Source: Candidatus Eremiobacterota bacterium
GTDB taxonomy: Bacteria; Vulcanimicrobiota; CADAWZ01; Ess09-12
Reading direction: 5' to 3'
Assembly (NCBI GenBank): GCA_031082125.1
Contig: JAVHLM010000007.1
Coordinates: 1 to 64,000, forward strand
DNA length: 64,000 nt
Shown here: positions 33,318 to 42,139 of the stretch, in pieces
Layout of the letters: each line of letters begins with the position of its first letter
How positions within the stretch are numbered: the stretch's first letter is position 1
Translations under genes and position numbers: made by a program
The notes under the pieces: model-generated
Databases searched by the model: none
The model's input: only the letters and a program-made list of their open reading frames with translations
Told to the model about the DNA's origin: nothing

Positions 33318-33830
33318 ATGATGCAGGAAAAAGTGCAGGAAGCCATCAACAAGCAGGTGAACGCCGAGATTTACTCGGCATACCTCTACCTTTCAATGAA
33401 TGCCTATTTCCAGTCCCTGGGGCTCAAGGGATTTGCCAACTGGATGCATGTGCAGTCCCAGGAAGAGCTTATCCACGCCATGAGGTTTTACGATTACGTG
33501 AACGAGAGGAGCGGCAGGATCAGAGTCCTGCCCATCGAGGGCCCCCCCGTGGAGTGGAAGTCACCTCTTGATGCTTTTGAGGCTGCCTACAAGCATGAGC
33601 AGCTCGTGACCAGCCTTATCAACGACCTCGTGAACCTCGCGACGAAAGAGAAGGATCACGCCACGGTGGCAATGCTGCAGTGGTTTGTCACCGAGCAGGT
33701 CGAGGAAGAGGCAAACACGAGCGATGTGGCGGGAAAACTCAAGCTCATAGGAAAAGATGGCGCAGGCCTCTTCATGATAGACAGGGAGCTGGCCACGAGG
33801 GTTTTCGTGCCGCCGCCACCGGCAGCGTAA
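33318..33830 (+). CDS. Ferritin
   Basis: About 170 residues, a full ferritin four-helix bundle. With ATG 33318 as start, the ferroxidase ligands fall at Glu17, Glu50 and His53, the numbers of E. coli FtnA; this supports that start over GTG 33309. The second-site region Thr-Glu-Gln-Val-Glu-Glu-Glu is also kept. It oxidises and stores iron in a 24-mer. Upstream is a possible leader ORF; no Fur box is clear. It follows the receiver-HATPase gene by 109 bases and may have its own promoter. Confidence 0.88.
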   Translation: MMQEKVQEAINKQVNAEIYSAYLYLSMNAYFQSLGLKGFANWMHVQSQEELIHAMRFYDYVNERSGRIRVLPIEGPPVEWKSPLDAFEAAYKHEQLVTSLINDLVNLATKEKDHATVAMLQWFVTEQVEEEANTSDVAGKLKLIGKDGAGLFMIDRELATRVFVPPPPAA

Positions 33831-33836
33831 TAAACC

Positions 33837-33860
33837 GGGGACAGGCGGGAGTCTGTCCCC
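33837..33860. terminator. Hairpin between converging ferritin and PilZ-like genes
   Basis: GGGGACAG (33837-33844) and CTGTCCCC (33853-33860) form a perfect eight-base stem with an eight-base loop. It follows the ferritin stop and touches the end of the opposite gene. No T run follows on the plus strand, so termination may be weak. Confidence 0.45.
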
Positions 33861-34273
33861 TAATTGCAGCCCGTCTTGTACCTCTCGATGAATCCCTTCA
33901 GCAGTACGTTATCATACTTGTTGAGCTGCTGGAACTCTATCCCTCCCTCAAAGAGCCTTTTCCCGTTGATGACCGCCTCCTGGCACCATCTCACTTCTCC
34001 CTTGGTGGTGATGTTCCTGTGGGAAGTCTGGAGCAGTATGGTCATGTCAAGGGTTTCGCCCGGTGCCAGTGCCACAGGGGAAAAAAACTTGATGCCATAG
34101 ACATTGATATTCTCCGTGGTGAGGGTAAGGGATTCATTTCTAACGGATCTCAAGGCCATCACCGTGAGGGTCAGCGCGACCCTTGCGAGCCTCCTTTTCT
34201 CGGCAGGAAATACAATGGGCCTGTTCATTGCTGTATAGAGCTGCCGGATCGATTCCTTGACGGATTGCCACAT
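33860..34273 (-). CDS. PilZ-like domain protein
   Basis: About 137 residues from ATG 34273, ten bases after ACAGGAG. The beta-barrel pattern of PilZ is seen: an Arg-Arg-Leu-Ala-Arg stretch that satisfies RxxxR, then Glu-Asn-Ile-Asn-Val-Tyr-Gly at the place of the (D/N)xSxxG motif, and Gly-Gly-Ile-Glu-Phe near the end. Asn replaces Ser in the second motif, so c-di-GMP binding may be altered. A longer reading from 34360 would leave the PilZ fold unchanged. Confidence 0.6.
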   Translation of the reverse strand: MWQSVKESIRQLYTAMNRPIVFPAEKRRLARVALTLTVMALRSVRNESLTLTTENINVYGIKFFSPVALAPGETLDMTILLQTSHRNITTKGEVRWCQEAVINGKRLFEGGIEFQQLNKYDNVLLKGFIERYKTGCN

Positions 34274-34399
34274 AAAGGGGTATGCTCCTGTAGTATTCCC
34301 TCCCATACATTTTACAGGATTCTCCGGTGAATGTCGTCCATCAAAGGGCGCATGCTTCAAGGGAATAAAGAACTAGTATTCCATGCATCGAAGAGATAC

Positions 34400-34428
34400 T
34401 TTACTGCAGAGAAATATTCTGATAGAAT
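34400..34428 (+). promoter_or_regulatory. Probable promoter for the secreted hydrolase gene
   Basis: TTTACT at 34400-34405, 17 bases, and TAGAAT at 34423-34428 match sigma-70 with one mismatch in the -10 and two in the -35. The start would lie about 60 bases before ATG 34497. Confidence 0.5.
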
Positions 34429-34496
34429 TATCCGGGAGAGGGGACCTCTCAAAGGGACCGATCTTCTGCAAGTGAAGAGTCATCAGGAGGTATGCG

Positions 34497-35414
34497 ATGA
34501 AATATCTCATAACCCTTATCATGGCCCTGTTGAGCTCACTTTTCCTCAATGCAGATCACCGCTCAGCCCACCTCTCGGCAGCAGAGGTGCCGGCTCCCCC
34601 CGCCCTCGAGGAGGAGTTTTTTTTCACCAATCCCTCGAGTGGGGCGAAATTGTGGGGCAAGGTCTATTATCCCAGGGAGGTCAATGGAGGAAAGAAGTGC
34701 CCCGGCCTTGTCTTTGTCCCGGGAGGAAAGGGCTTCGGATCTCAGCTTCAGAGAGGGGGGCCCAGGGGAGGTCCCATGGACTTTGTGCGGGAAGGCTTTA
34801 TCGTGATGATCTTTGATCCTGACGGCCGCGGCAGGAGCGGGGGAGAGGAGAACCTGGGCGGCTTCGTTCACCAGGACGGCCTCCATGCGCTCCTGCTGAA
34901 GCTTGCCGCCAGCCCTTATGTGGACAAAAGCAACATAGGGGTCTTCACCTCCTCACTGGGGATTGCCATCGGCGCCGGCGCCGTGGGAAGGTATCCCGGG
35001 AGCCCCTCGGTGCGCTACCTTATCGATGACGAGGGCCCCTGTGACAGGTTTTACATCACCAAATTCGATGACCCGAGGTTTGTGGGGATGCTGGGCCACA
35101 CCACCAGCGACGGCGACTGGTGGAACGAGAGAGAGGCTTACCGGTACATCGCCAGTTTCCCCGGGATGTACCTCCGCATCCAGAAGGTGCGCGACCATGT
35201 CCACGGCGAGAACAAGGGTCATGCCCTCAAGATGATAGAGTATGCCACGGCAAAGAAATATGGGGGAAAGGGAAAGTGCTGCTGGACAAGGATGAACGGG
35301 AAAGAGAACAGGCCTGACACGCTCTTCACGGAGAAAAATCCCCCCCGGTGGCTCTCCAATGAAGAGGGAAGGGCCGCAGGCCTGAGGTTCGTGAAGGAGC
35401 TCCGCGGGAAATAA
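34497..35414 (+). CDS. Secreted alpha/beta-hydrolase-like protein
   Basis: 305 residues. The first 20 form a signal peptide. The body resembles the CocE/dienelactone-hydrolase type of alpha/beta fold: a beta strand Pro-Gly-Leu-Val-Phe-Val-Pro-Gly-Gly, Asp-Pro-Asp-Gly-Arg-Gly-Arg-Ser-Gly, then a putative nucleophile elbow Thr-Ser-Ser-Leu-Gly. The elbow lacks the first Gly of GxSxG. A His-rich segment near residue 235 may supply the catalytic His. CAGGAGG precedes the ATG. The substrate cannot be inferred. Confidence 0.6.
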   Translation: MKYLITLIMALLSSLFLNADHRSAHLSAAEVPAPPALEEEFFFTNPSSGAKLWGKVYYPREVNGGKKCPGLVFVPGGKGFGSQLQRGGPRGGPMDFVREGFIVMIFDPDGRGRSGGEENLGGFVHQDGLHALLLKLAASPYVDKSNIGVFTSSLGIAIGAGAVGRYPGSPSVRYLIDDEGPCDRFYITKFDDPRFVGMLGHTTSDGDWWNEREAYRYIASFPGMYLRIQKVRDHVHGENKGHALKMIEYATAKKYGGKGKCCWTRMNGKENRPDTLFTEKNPPRWLSNEEGRAAGLRFVKELRGK

Positions 35415-35419
35415 AAAAG

Positions 35420-35492
35420 CCTCCACGGCCGGAATCGAACCGGCGACCTACCGCTTAGGAGGCGGTCGCTCTATCCCCTGAGCTACGCGGAG
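35420..35492 (-). tRNA. tRNA-Arg (anticodon CCT)
   Basis: A complete cloverleaf of 73 bases. The acceptor arms CTCCGCG and CGTGGAG pair with one G-U; T8-A9 and the D arm GCTC...GAGC follow. The anticodon loop is CTCCTAA, and the T arm GCCGG-TTCGATT-CCGGC is perfect. The discriminator is G73, as in E. coli tRNA-Arg(CCT). The 3' CCA is not encoded; six T follow after one base and can end transcription. A strong promoter lies at 35513-35541. Confidence 0.95.
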
Positions 35493-35508
35493 GTGATTTA
35501 ACTGTAAT

Positions 35509-36360
35509 TCATATTATAGCGCACTGCCCCCTTCCCGTCAATTCCTCCGGAAAAAATCCCCCCGGCAGAATCATCCGGGCCACGAGGGCCGGCGGGATTT
35601 CTGCATGGACCTTCCAGAAAAAGCTTTTTTCTCTCATCTCCGGGCACACCGGCTCTTCAAGGCCGTTGAGCACGAATCCATGGATGAAAAACTGCCTGAA
35701 AAGCACCGAGAGGGACCGGTGAAAATAGTACTGCACCTCGGGCTGATCGGCCATGCCTATGCCCTTCAGCGTGAAGGGCGTGCTGTACTGCGATGTCATC
35801 ACCGAGCAGGTCGAGGTAAGCTCGCCGTCCCTGTCCTCTTCTTCGATCACTCTTCTTGTTCTGCCCGAATTGAAGCATGGGTGCAGAATCGAGAAGACAA
35901 ATCTCCCCCCCGCTTTCAGAACTTTTTTCAAGGCAATGGCAAGGGGCTCAATGGCGGCCATATCCATCAGGGCCATGGTGCACACGGCCCCGTCAAAGCG
36001 CTTATCTCCCAGCTCCTCGAGCTGCCCCCTGTCAGCGGCGTCCAGCACGCAGTAATGAATCCTGTCCCCGAATTCCTTTGATCGCTCCCGGGCAATCGCG
36101 ATGAAGCTTTCCGCCAGATCGAAGGCGAGGACCTGTGCCCCGAGCTTTGCCATTCTCCTTGCAAACTGCCCGTTTCCGCAGGCAATATCAAGGATCTGAT
36201 CTCCCGGCTTCAATTCCAGGAGCTTTTCCTGGGCGGGCTCGATGAGGAGACGATGGAACTCATTCCCCTGTGACCCCATCCTCTCATCCCAGAAAGCCGC
36301 ATTGGCATTCCATATTTTTCTTACTTCGACGTTTATATTCTCAGTATCATGCGATGCCAT
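35509..36360 (-). CDS. Class I SAM-dependent methyltransferase
   Basis: 283 residues. SAM motif I is Ile-Leu-Asp-Ile-Ala-Cys-Gly-Asn-Gly-Gln-Phe, with the acidic end of strand 2 in Ala-Phe-Asp-Leu-Ala-Glu. Motif-post I Asp-Gly-Ala-Val-Cys-Thr-Met-Ala-Leu-Met-Asp-Met and Leu-Lys-Ala-Gly-Gly-Arg are typical of UbiE/Methyltransf_11 proteins. The C-terminal 100 residues probably bind the substrate, which is unknown. The tRNA-Arg promoter lies inside its last codons. Confidence 0.75.
   Translation of the reverse strand: MASHDTENINVEVRKIWNANAAFWDERMGSQGNEFHRLLIEPAQEKLLELKPGDQILDIACGNGQFARRMAKLGAQVLAFDLAESFIAIARERSKEFGDRIHYCVLDAADRGQLEELGDKRFDGAVCTMALMDMAAIEPLAIALKKVLKAGGRFVFSILHPCFNSGRTRRVIEEEDRDGELTSTCSVMTSQYSTPFTLKGIGMADQPEVQYYFHRSLSVLFRQFFIHGFVLNGLEEPVCPEMREKSFFWKVHAEIPPALVARMILPGGFFPEELTGRGQCAII
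35513..35541 (-). promoter_or_regulatory. Strong tRNA-Arg promoter inside the methyltransferase 3' end
   Basis: On the minus strand TTGACG (35536-35541), 17 bases, and TATAAT (35513-35518). Eleven of twelve consensus bases match. Transcription would start near 35506, giving a leader of about 14 bases before the tRNA. The box overlaps the last codons of the methyltransferase. Confidence 0.85.
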
Positions 36361-36393
36361 TCTATGCCTCCAGCTTTTTGCCGGTATACTTTC

Positions 36394-37284
36394 TTATGCT
36401 TCTTCTGGAAATAAGGGCATCCACTTTTCATCGCTCCTTTTCTTAAGCCTCTTGATGGCTTCCAGGTAATATTCCTCAACAATCTCAAATCCCGTAAAGG
36501 GCACGCTGAGCTCAAGCGCTGCCTCTGCCGTGCTCCCCAGGCCCATGAAGGGATCAAGCACCATGCCCACCCATTCTCTCCCGTGGAGCCTGATGCACAT
36601 CTCGGGGAGCTTCGGCGGGAACGTGGCAGGGTGGGGCCTGTCGGTGGCCCTGTGCTTGATAGTCCTGTAAGGGATGAACCACGTGTTCCCCCGGCAGTGC
36701 AGGTCTTTCCCCGCGCCCTTCCAGCGCGCCACGTTGCTCTTGTCCTGGTAGGGAACGCCGAGGGCAAGCCTGTCCAGGGGCACGTCGCCTGATAAGGTGA
36801 GATGGAAGATGTATTCATGGCAGTCGTTCAGGTAGCGGGGGCTCTGTATGGGCTTGTAATGGCCCACCGCCACATCCTTCACTATGCCGGGGTATCTGCC
36901 TACATCCTCCTTCAGGATGGCGATGGATTTCACCCAGTGGATGGTGTTCTGCAGCACAAAATGGCGGACCATCACCTCGAGGACCTGGAAGGGGATGAGG
37001 GGGTCCGTGGGCTTGGAGCCCACGTTGAGAAAAAACGAGCCTCCCGGGGAGAGAACCCTTTTCACTGCAGAGGCCCAGGTAGCTGTCCAGGCAAGGTACT
37101 CCTCCCTTGATATCGTGTCGTCGAATTCATGGTAATTGATACCGATGTTGTAAGGGGGGGAGGTGACCACTACATCAGCGGAGCCTTCAGGGAGGGCGAG
37201 GGAACCCTTCACGCAGTCGTCATTTATGAAGGTAAAGGCAGTCTTGCGAAGGGTGAGCCTTGTACTGCCTGGTTGTTTCAGCAT
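36394..37284 (-). CDS. Orphan beta-class DNA methyltransferase (N4-C or N6-A)
   Basis: 296 residues. Catalytic motif IV, Thr-Ser-Pro-Pro-Tyr-Asn-Ile-Gly, is near residue 42, and SAM motif I, Asp-Pro-Phe-Met-Gly-Leu-Gly-Ser-Thr, near 245. This order defines the beta class. SPPY is usual for N4-cytosine enzymes but occurs also in N6-adenine ones. The target region lies between. No restriction enzyme is beside it, so it may be a regulatory or anti-restriction methylase, or its partner may be elsewhere. It is 33 bases upstream of the class I methyltransferase. Confidence 0.8.
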   Translation of the reverse strand: MLKQPGSTRLTLRKTAFTFINDDCVKGSLALPEGSADVVVTSPPYNIGINYHEFDDTISREEYLAWTATWASAVKRVLSPGGSFFLNVGSKPTDPLIPFQVLEVMVRHFVLQNTIHWVKSIAILKEDVGRYPGIVKDVAVGHYKPIQSPRYLNDCHEYIFHLTLSGDVPLDRLALGVPYQDKSNVARWKGAGKDLHCRGNTWFIPYRTIKHRATDRPHPATFPPKLPEMCIRLHGREWVGMVLDPFMGLGSTAEAALELSVPFTGFEIVEEYYLEAIKRLKKRSDEKWMPLFPEEA

Positions 37285-37540
37285 GAAAGCACCTGGGAAT
37301 CTGAAGTGGCACCTGGTACTTCTTTGCCTGGTGCCGGCATACCTTCAGGCTGTGAGAAAAAATAGGGATTTTGAAGGATTATGGCATTGTTCCCGGAGAA
37401 TAAGAAAACTCTCAGGGAGCGACCTCTTCAGAGAAACATGCAATTTGAGTTCTCCCGCAGTATGAAATGCCCTTTATCCCGGCTCTCTTTTGTACTGTGA
37501 TGATATGAAGGCTCATATTTTGATTGATGGAGGTGTGATG

Positions 37541-38212
37541 ATGAAGCATGAATCCCATCGGTTGAGAAAAATCCTTGTGCTTTTTCTCCTCCTGTGTTTT
37601 GCTTTTGTCCTGTCGGCAGCGGACAGCGCATGGGCAAAATACTGCCCCAAGTGCGGCACGTACAACAATGATTCCAATGCCTTCTGCACCAAGTGCGGTG
37701 CCGATCTCAAGACAGCCGCATCAAGCACTAAGCCGAGAGTTGGTGTTCTCTTCGTTGCAAGCGTTTATCCATACCAGGATGCGCGTTTCACTATATACCA
37801 TAAAGGTACAGTGACACCTTTCATCGTATGGAATTCTGAAGGGAAATATGAGCTTGGCGAAGTGACGCTCCCGGTGCTCCCCGATATCGAGTTCGTGCCC
37901 ATCATGGAGAGGGAGATTCCCACGGCCACCTCGGTGCCTTATATCGCCAAGCGCTATAACGTGGAGAAGCTCATGGTCCTCAACATGAATGCGAAGAAGG
38001 TGGAGCGCGCTCCCCTCTTCTCCTCTCAGCGCTACGAAGTGTTCATGGATGTATCCAGTTATTCGTGCCCCGCAGGTGCACTGATCCAGGAGAAGCGCTA
38101 TAAGGGATCGGTGAGCTCATGGCCCGACATCACGGTGACACAGGTGAAGGATGTCTGCACCAGTCTCTGGCAGCAGATGGTGCCTAATATATATCTGCTA
38201 TTAAGAAGCTGA
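37541..38212 (+). CDS. Secreted protein with zinc ribbon directly after the signal peptide
   Basis: About 223 residues. ATG 37541 follows GGAGGTG at 37529-37535 (ATG 37538 is an alternative). A signal peptide ends near Ser-Ala-Trp-Ala-Lys. A zinc ribbon Cys-Pro-Lys-Cys-Gly, Cys-Thr-Lys-Cys-Gly follows at once. The remaining 150 residues are beta/alpha mixed, without a family I know. A zinc ribbon in an exported protein is unusual. It lies 25 bases ahead of the ATP-grasp gene. Confidence 0.6.
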   Translation: MKHESHRLRKILVLFLLLCFAFVLSAADSAWAKYCPKCGTYNNDSNAFCTKCGADLKTAASSTKPRVGVLFVASVYPYQDARFTIYHKGTVTPFIVWNSEGKYELGEVTLPVLPDIEFVPIMEREIPTATSVPYIAKRYNVEKLMVLNMNAKKVERAPLFSSQRYEVFMDVSSYSCPAGALIQEKRYKGSVSSWPDITVTQVKDVCTSLWQQMVPNIYLLLRS

Positions 38213-38237
38213 CAAAACAATAAAAGGAGCGTGTAAT

Positions 38238-39743
38238 ATGGCAAAGACTGAAAAAAAAGTCATAGGAATCATGGATCCCAACTATTTTTCGTTCGTGGCG
38301 ACGCTGGAGCACCTCATCAAGTTCTGCGCGCCCAGGCTCGAGCACAATGGCACGGAGTACGAGGTGGCCACCAAGAGGATGAAATGCCGTCCTTACGATA
38401 CACTCAATGCATGGACCGAGACCTGCGTCATCATGAACAGGGGAGCCCACTGGAATCATCACCGGAACAGCTTTTTCTCCATCGTGGGATGGAAGGCCCA
38501 CCTTATCTACAACATGTTCAGCTTCAAGGCCATCGATAAGAACGCCGGCTATGGCATGATGCACGAGCTGGGCCTCAAGGTTCCCACTACGTGGGCCATA
38601 CCGCAGAAGGATTATACGAAGCTGAGGGAGGAGTCCACGACGGTCAACATGCAGTTTGACCTTATCTTCGAGGATCATGAGCTTTTTGACCTCGAGAAGA
38701 TTGGCGAGGCCGTCGGCTATCCCGCCTTCCTGAAGCCCCAGGCAGGCGGCGGATGGGTAGGCGTCAAGAAGGTGAACAATTACCAGGAGCTCAAGGAGGC
38801 TTACGACAAGTCAGAAGACAAGCCGGTGAACCTCCAGAAGGCCGTGGACTACAAGGAGTTCGTCAGATCGGTGGGCATCGGGCCCCAGATAATGCCCATG
38901 CATTACAACGCCGATGCAAAGCACTCCCATGACCGTTACATGCGGACCGCCACGCAGGCAGTGGAGTTCAATTTCATCACCCCCGAGGAGGAGAGGGAGA
39001 TCAACAAGATTACCAAGATAATCAATGCCTTTTACGGCTGGGATCACAACTCCTGCGAGTCCCTTATCACCGCCGAAGGGGACAATTTCATCATTGACTA
39101 TATCAATGCTTACCCCGACAGCTCTCTGATATCGCTCCACTTCTACTTCCCCGGCGTCGTGAAGGCTATGGCGAAGTGGCTTCTCTTCTGCGCCGTCGTG
39201 GGGCGCCCCGAGGGCTATGATTTCATGAGGAACTGGCCCCGATTCTATAAGATCAGGGAGGAGTCCAGGAAGAAGAACTGGGACTATTTCAGGCTCCTGG
39301 ATGAATATGAGAAGGTAGCCGATGATTACTGGGAAACGGAGAAGTTCAATGACTTCTGCGCCCACCAGCTGGCTGATTTTGACGAGAAGGCCCTTGAGTT
39401 TTTCTCCTCCGCGGAGTTCAATGCCATCATCGCCGAAGACGTGGAGCGCTACTTCAAGATCCCCGAAGAGCGCCCGGAGAAATACTCTCATTACCGAGGT
39501 ATCCTGGATTTCTGGGTTCACTGTGAGCGCGACAAGATCGGCATGAACAAGAAAGGCGTCAGGCCGCCGCAGGTCGAGAAGGCCGAGAAAGTCGAGAAGG
39601 CAGTGAAAGTCGAAAAACCAGTGAAGGTTGAGAAGACCGTGAAAGCTGAAAAGCCGGTAAGGATTGACAAAGCGGCTGCACCAAAAGTCCATGGAAAGGT
39701 AGAAAAACGCGAAGCGGTAGGCGCCGGCCGCAGAAAGAAGTAA
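38238..39743 (+). CDS. ATP-grasp ligase-like protein with Val-Glu-Lys repeat tail
   Basis: 501 residues. The centre is an ATP-grasp domain: Gly-Tyr-Pro-Ala-Phe-Leu-Lys-Pro with Gly-Gly-Gly-Trp-Val-Gly-Val-Lys-Lys for nucleotide, then Asp-Tyr-Lys-Glu-Phe-Val and a final Ile-Ile-Asp-Tyr-Ile-Asn-Ala-Tyr-Pro-Asp metal motif. The N-terminal 100 residues form a preATP-grasp-like domain. The last 70 residues repeat Val-Glu-Lys-x-x-Lys six or seven times and are strongly basic at the end. It should join a carboxylate to an amine or thiol using ATP; the substrates are unknown. AAAGGAG precedes ATG 38238. Confidence 0.65.
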   Translation: MAKTEKKVIGIMDPNYFSFVATLEHLIKFCAPRLEHNGTEYEVATKRMKCRPYDTLNAWTETCVIMNRGAHWNHHRNSFFSIVGWKAHLIYNMFSFKAIDKNAGYGMMHELGLKVPTTWAIPQKDYTKLREESTTVNMQFDLIFEDHELFDLEKIGEAVGYPAFLKPQAGGGWVGVKKVNNYQELKEAYDKSEDKPVNLQKAVDYKEFVRSVGIGPQIMPMHYNADAKHSHDRYMRTATQAVEFNFITPEEEREINKITKIINAFYGWDHNSCESLITAEGDNFIIDYINAYPDSSLISLHFYFPGVVKAMAKWLLFCAVVGRPEGYDFMRNWPRFYKIREESRKKNWDYFRLLDEYEKVADDYWETEKFNDFCAHQLADFDEKALEFFSSAEFNAIIAEDVERYFKIPEERPEKYSHYRGILDFWVHCERDKIGMNKKGVRPPQVEKAEKVEKAVKVEKPVKVEKTVKAEKPVRIDKAAAPKVHGKVEKREAVGAGRRKK

Positions 39744-39774
39744 GCGGCGGGCGACCATAAGAAAGGAGAAAACG

Positions 39775-41250
39775 ATGACCTATACGACACTGGATAACTC
39801 ACCTGTAGCGGGCCTGAAGCCCGGGCTGTTCTGGAAGCATTTTTACGAGCTCACAAGGATACCGAGGCCATCGGGGAGCGAAAAGGCAGTGGGAGACTAC
39901 CTCGTGGAGTGCGCAAAAAAGATGAACCTCGAGGGGAAGAGGGACGACGCGGGAAACGTTCTTATCAGGAAGCAGGCGACCAAGGGCCATGAGAAGGCGC
40001 CGGGAGTGATTCTCCAGTCCCACCTGGACATGGTATGCGAGAAGAACAGCAGCGTTTCCTTTGATTTTCACAAGGATCCCATAAGGATAAAGAGGGAAGG
40101 TGATTTTATCACCGCCGACGGGACGAGCCTTGGCGCCGATAATGCCGCGGGCATAGCGGCAAGCCTCGCGGTCCTCGAAGAGGAGGGGCTGGTTCATCCT
40201 CCCCTGGAATGCCTTTTCACCATTGACGAGGAGACGGGGATGACGGGCGCAAAGAACCTCAAGGGGGATTTCCTTCAAGGGAGGCGCCTTCTCAACCTGG
40301 ACTCCGAGCAAATGGGCGATATCTATGTGGGCTGCGCGGGAGGCTCAGACAATGTGCTGCGGCTTCCCCTCATCATGGTGCCCGCCGAGGCGGGATCAAC
40401 CTTCGTGGAAGTGAAGGTGACAGGCCTCAAGGGCGGCCATTCGGGGCTTGACATCCATGAAGGGAGAGCAAATGCCATAAGGCTCCTGGGGCGCTTCCTG
40501 TCAAACTGCCACAGCGATGGACTGGAGTTCCACCTCGTGTCCTTCAAGGGCGGAAGCAAGAGAAATGCCATTCCGCGCGAAGCCGAGGCCCTGATAGCTC
40601 TGAAGCCGCAGGCTCTTACGGCGCTGAAAGAGAAGGCAGCAAGCTGGGAGAAGATTTACCGCACCGAGTACTCGCCTGTGGAAGAGATAGTGGAGATATC
40701 CATCAAGGAAGGCAAGGCCCATGACAGGGTCTTCCTCCCAGACTGCACCATCAAGGCCCTCGATCTTCTCATCCTGATCCCCCATGGCGTGCTGGCGATG
40801 AGCCGGAGTCTCAAGGATCTCGTGGAGTCCTCGACGAACCTGGCCATCGTGAAAACCGAAAACCAGGAGCTCTCGATTGAGCTCTCCCACAGGAGCTCGT
40901 CGGGTACCTTCATCCGCAGCATCGATGAGCGCACCGAGGCGCTTGCCAGGCTCTGCAGGCTGAAATACAGCCGCGGCCAGGGTTATCCCGGCTGGCAGCC
41001 CGACATGGAGTCCGAGGTGCTCAGAATCGCAAGGGAGACTTACAGGAAGAGCTTCGACAAGGAGGCCGAGATCAAAGCCATCCACGCGGGGCTGGAATGC
41101 GGGCTCATCATCGAGAAGTTTCCCGGCATGGATGCCATCTCCTTCGGGCCCACCCTCAGAAATGTCCATTCTCCCGATGAGGTCATCAATATCCCCTCGG
41201 TGGAGGTTTTCTGGAAGTACCTGGTGGAGCTTCTCAAGGCTCTCTCATAG
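39775..41250 (+). CDS. pepD: Cytosol dipeptidase PepD (M20C)
   Basis: 491 residues, the full length of PepD. The zinc ligands of M20 peptidases are visible: Ser-His-Leu-Asp-Met-Val, Leu-Gly-Ala-Asp-Asn-Ala-Ala-Gly, Asp-Glu-Glu-Thr-Gly-Met and Gly-Gly-His-Ser-Gly-Leu. It cleaves a broad range of dipeptides, including Xaa-His. GAAAGGAG precedes the ATG. It lies 31 bases after the ATP-grasp gene, so the pair may make and degrade related peptides, which is an inference. A strong terminator follows. Confidence 0.88.
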   Translation: MTYTTLDNSPVAGLKPGLFWKHFYELTRIPRPSGSEKAVGDYLVECAKKMNLEGKRDDAGNVLIRKQATKGHEKAPGVILQSHLDMVCEKNSSVSFDFHKDPIRIKREGDFITADGTSLGADNAAGIAASLAVLEEEGLVHPPLECLFTIDEETGMTGAKNLKGDFLQGRRLLNLDSEQMGDIYVGCAGGSDNVLRLPLIMVPAEAGSTFVEVKVTGLKGGHSGLDIHEGRANAIRLLGRFLSNCHSDGLEFHLVSFKGGSKRNAIPREAEALIALKPQALTALKEKAASWEKIYRTEYSPVEEIVEISIKEGKAHDRVFLPDCTIKALDLLILIPHGVLAMSRSLKDLVESSTNLAIVKTENQELSIELSHRSSSGTFIRSIDERTEALARLCRLKYSRGQGYPGWQPDMESEVLRIARETYRKSFDKEAEIKAIHAGLECGLIIEKFPGMDAISFGPTLRNVHSPDEVINIPSVEVFWKYLVELLKALS

Positions 41251-41274
41251 AGACATTCAACAGGTATCATACCA

Positions 41275-41303
41275 GGGAGAGCCTGAGGCTCTCCCTTTTT
41301 TTT
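41275..41303 (+). terminator. Rho-independent terminator after pepD
   Basis: GGGAGAGCC (41275-41283) and GGCTCTCCC (41287-41295) form a nine-base stem with a three-base loop, followed by eight T. It ends the pepD transcript and meets the end of the converging hydrolase gene. Confidence 0.95.
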
Positions 41304-42127
41304 CAGAAGCCTGCCGCAGTCTCCAGGAAGTCCAGGCAGAGCCTGTTGAAGAGGGGAGCCATCTCTATGTGGAGGAGATGGCTTGCATAGGGGCTTTTGA
41401 AGAGATGAAACTCCGCGCGGGGAATAAGGCCTGCCACCTTTTTCCCGTAAGTGGGATGAATAATGACGTCATCCTCTCCTGCGATGACCAGCGCAGGAGC
41501 TTTTATTGAAGGGAGCCGCTTCTCGGCGTCATGGGTGGTGACGGCTGCCATGTGTCCGAGAAGGGCAATGTCAGTGGGCTTCCACTGGTTTTCCACAAAG
41601 TTCGAATGATAGAAGGCGTCAAGAAACGAGGGCTTCGAGGAGAGGAGCGCCGGGCTGAAGGCAAGAGAGTAGATGAAATCTGAATAGGCTTTGAGGCTCT
41701 CCCGGGCTATCAGCACAGAGAGCACCGAGCAGATCTGGCTTATCCGCAAATCGCTCCGTGCCCATGTGACATCGAGGACAAGCGAGGCCACTCTGCCGGG
41801 ATGCCTTATGGCAAGCTCCTGAGCCACCGCAGAGCCTAGTGACTGCCCGATCACGTGGGCCTTTTCAACCGAGAGCGCATCGAGGAGCGCTTTTATATCC
41901 TCAGCCATGAGGCGTGCCGTGTAAGATTCCTTCAGATCGGGCCTGTCAGATTGTCCCGTGCCCCGCATATCGGGCGTGATGACCCTGAAACCTCTGGAAA
42001 ATTCAGGCACCTGGAGCACCCAGGCGGAATGATCGGCACTTGCCCCGGGGATGAGAAGAAGGGGCTGGCCCTGGCCCTCTTCCTCGTAATAGAGCGAGAT
42101 GCCTGTCGAGAGGCGGAGGTGAGGCAT
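41303..42127 (-). CDS. Alpha/beta hydrolase
   Basis: 274 residues, one complete alpha/beta-hydrolase domain. The nucleophile elbow is Gly-Gln-Ser-Leu-Gly, the acid is in Gly-Glu-Asp-Asp and the His in Ala-Ser-His-Leu-Leu-His. An oxyanion region Pro-Gly-Ala-Ser-Ala follows the first strand. It resembles 3-oxoadipate enol-lactonase-like enzymes, but no pathway genes are nearby. It is 12 bases downstream of a secreted protein gene. Confidence 0.8.
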   Translation of the reverse strand: MPHLRLSTGISLYYEEEGQGQPLLLIPGASADHSAWVLQVPEFSRGFRVITPDMRGTGQSDRPDLKESYTARLMAEDIKALLDALSVEKAHVIGQSLGSAVAQELAIRHPGRVASLVLDVTWARSDLRISQICSVLSVLIARESLKAYSDFIYSLAFSPALLSSKPSFLDAFYHSNFVENQWKPTDIALLGHMAAVTTHDAEKRLPSIKAPALVIAGEDDVIIHPTYGKKVAGLIPRAEFHLFKSPYASHLLHIEMAPLFNRLCLDFLETAAGF

Positions 42128-42139
42128 TGAAGGCTCCTC

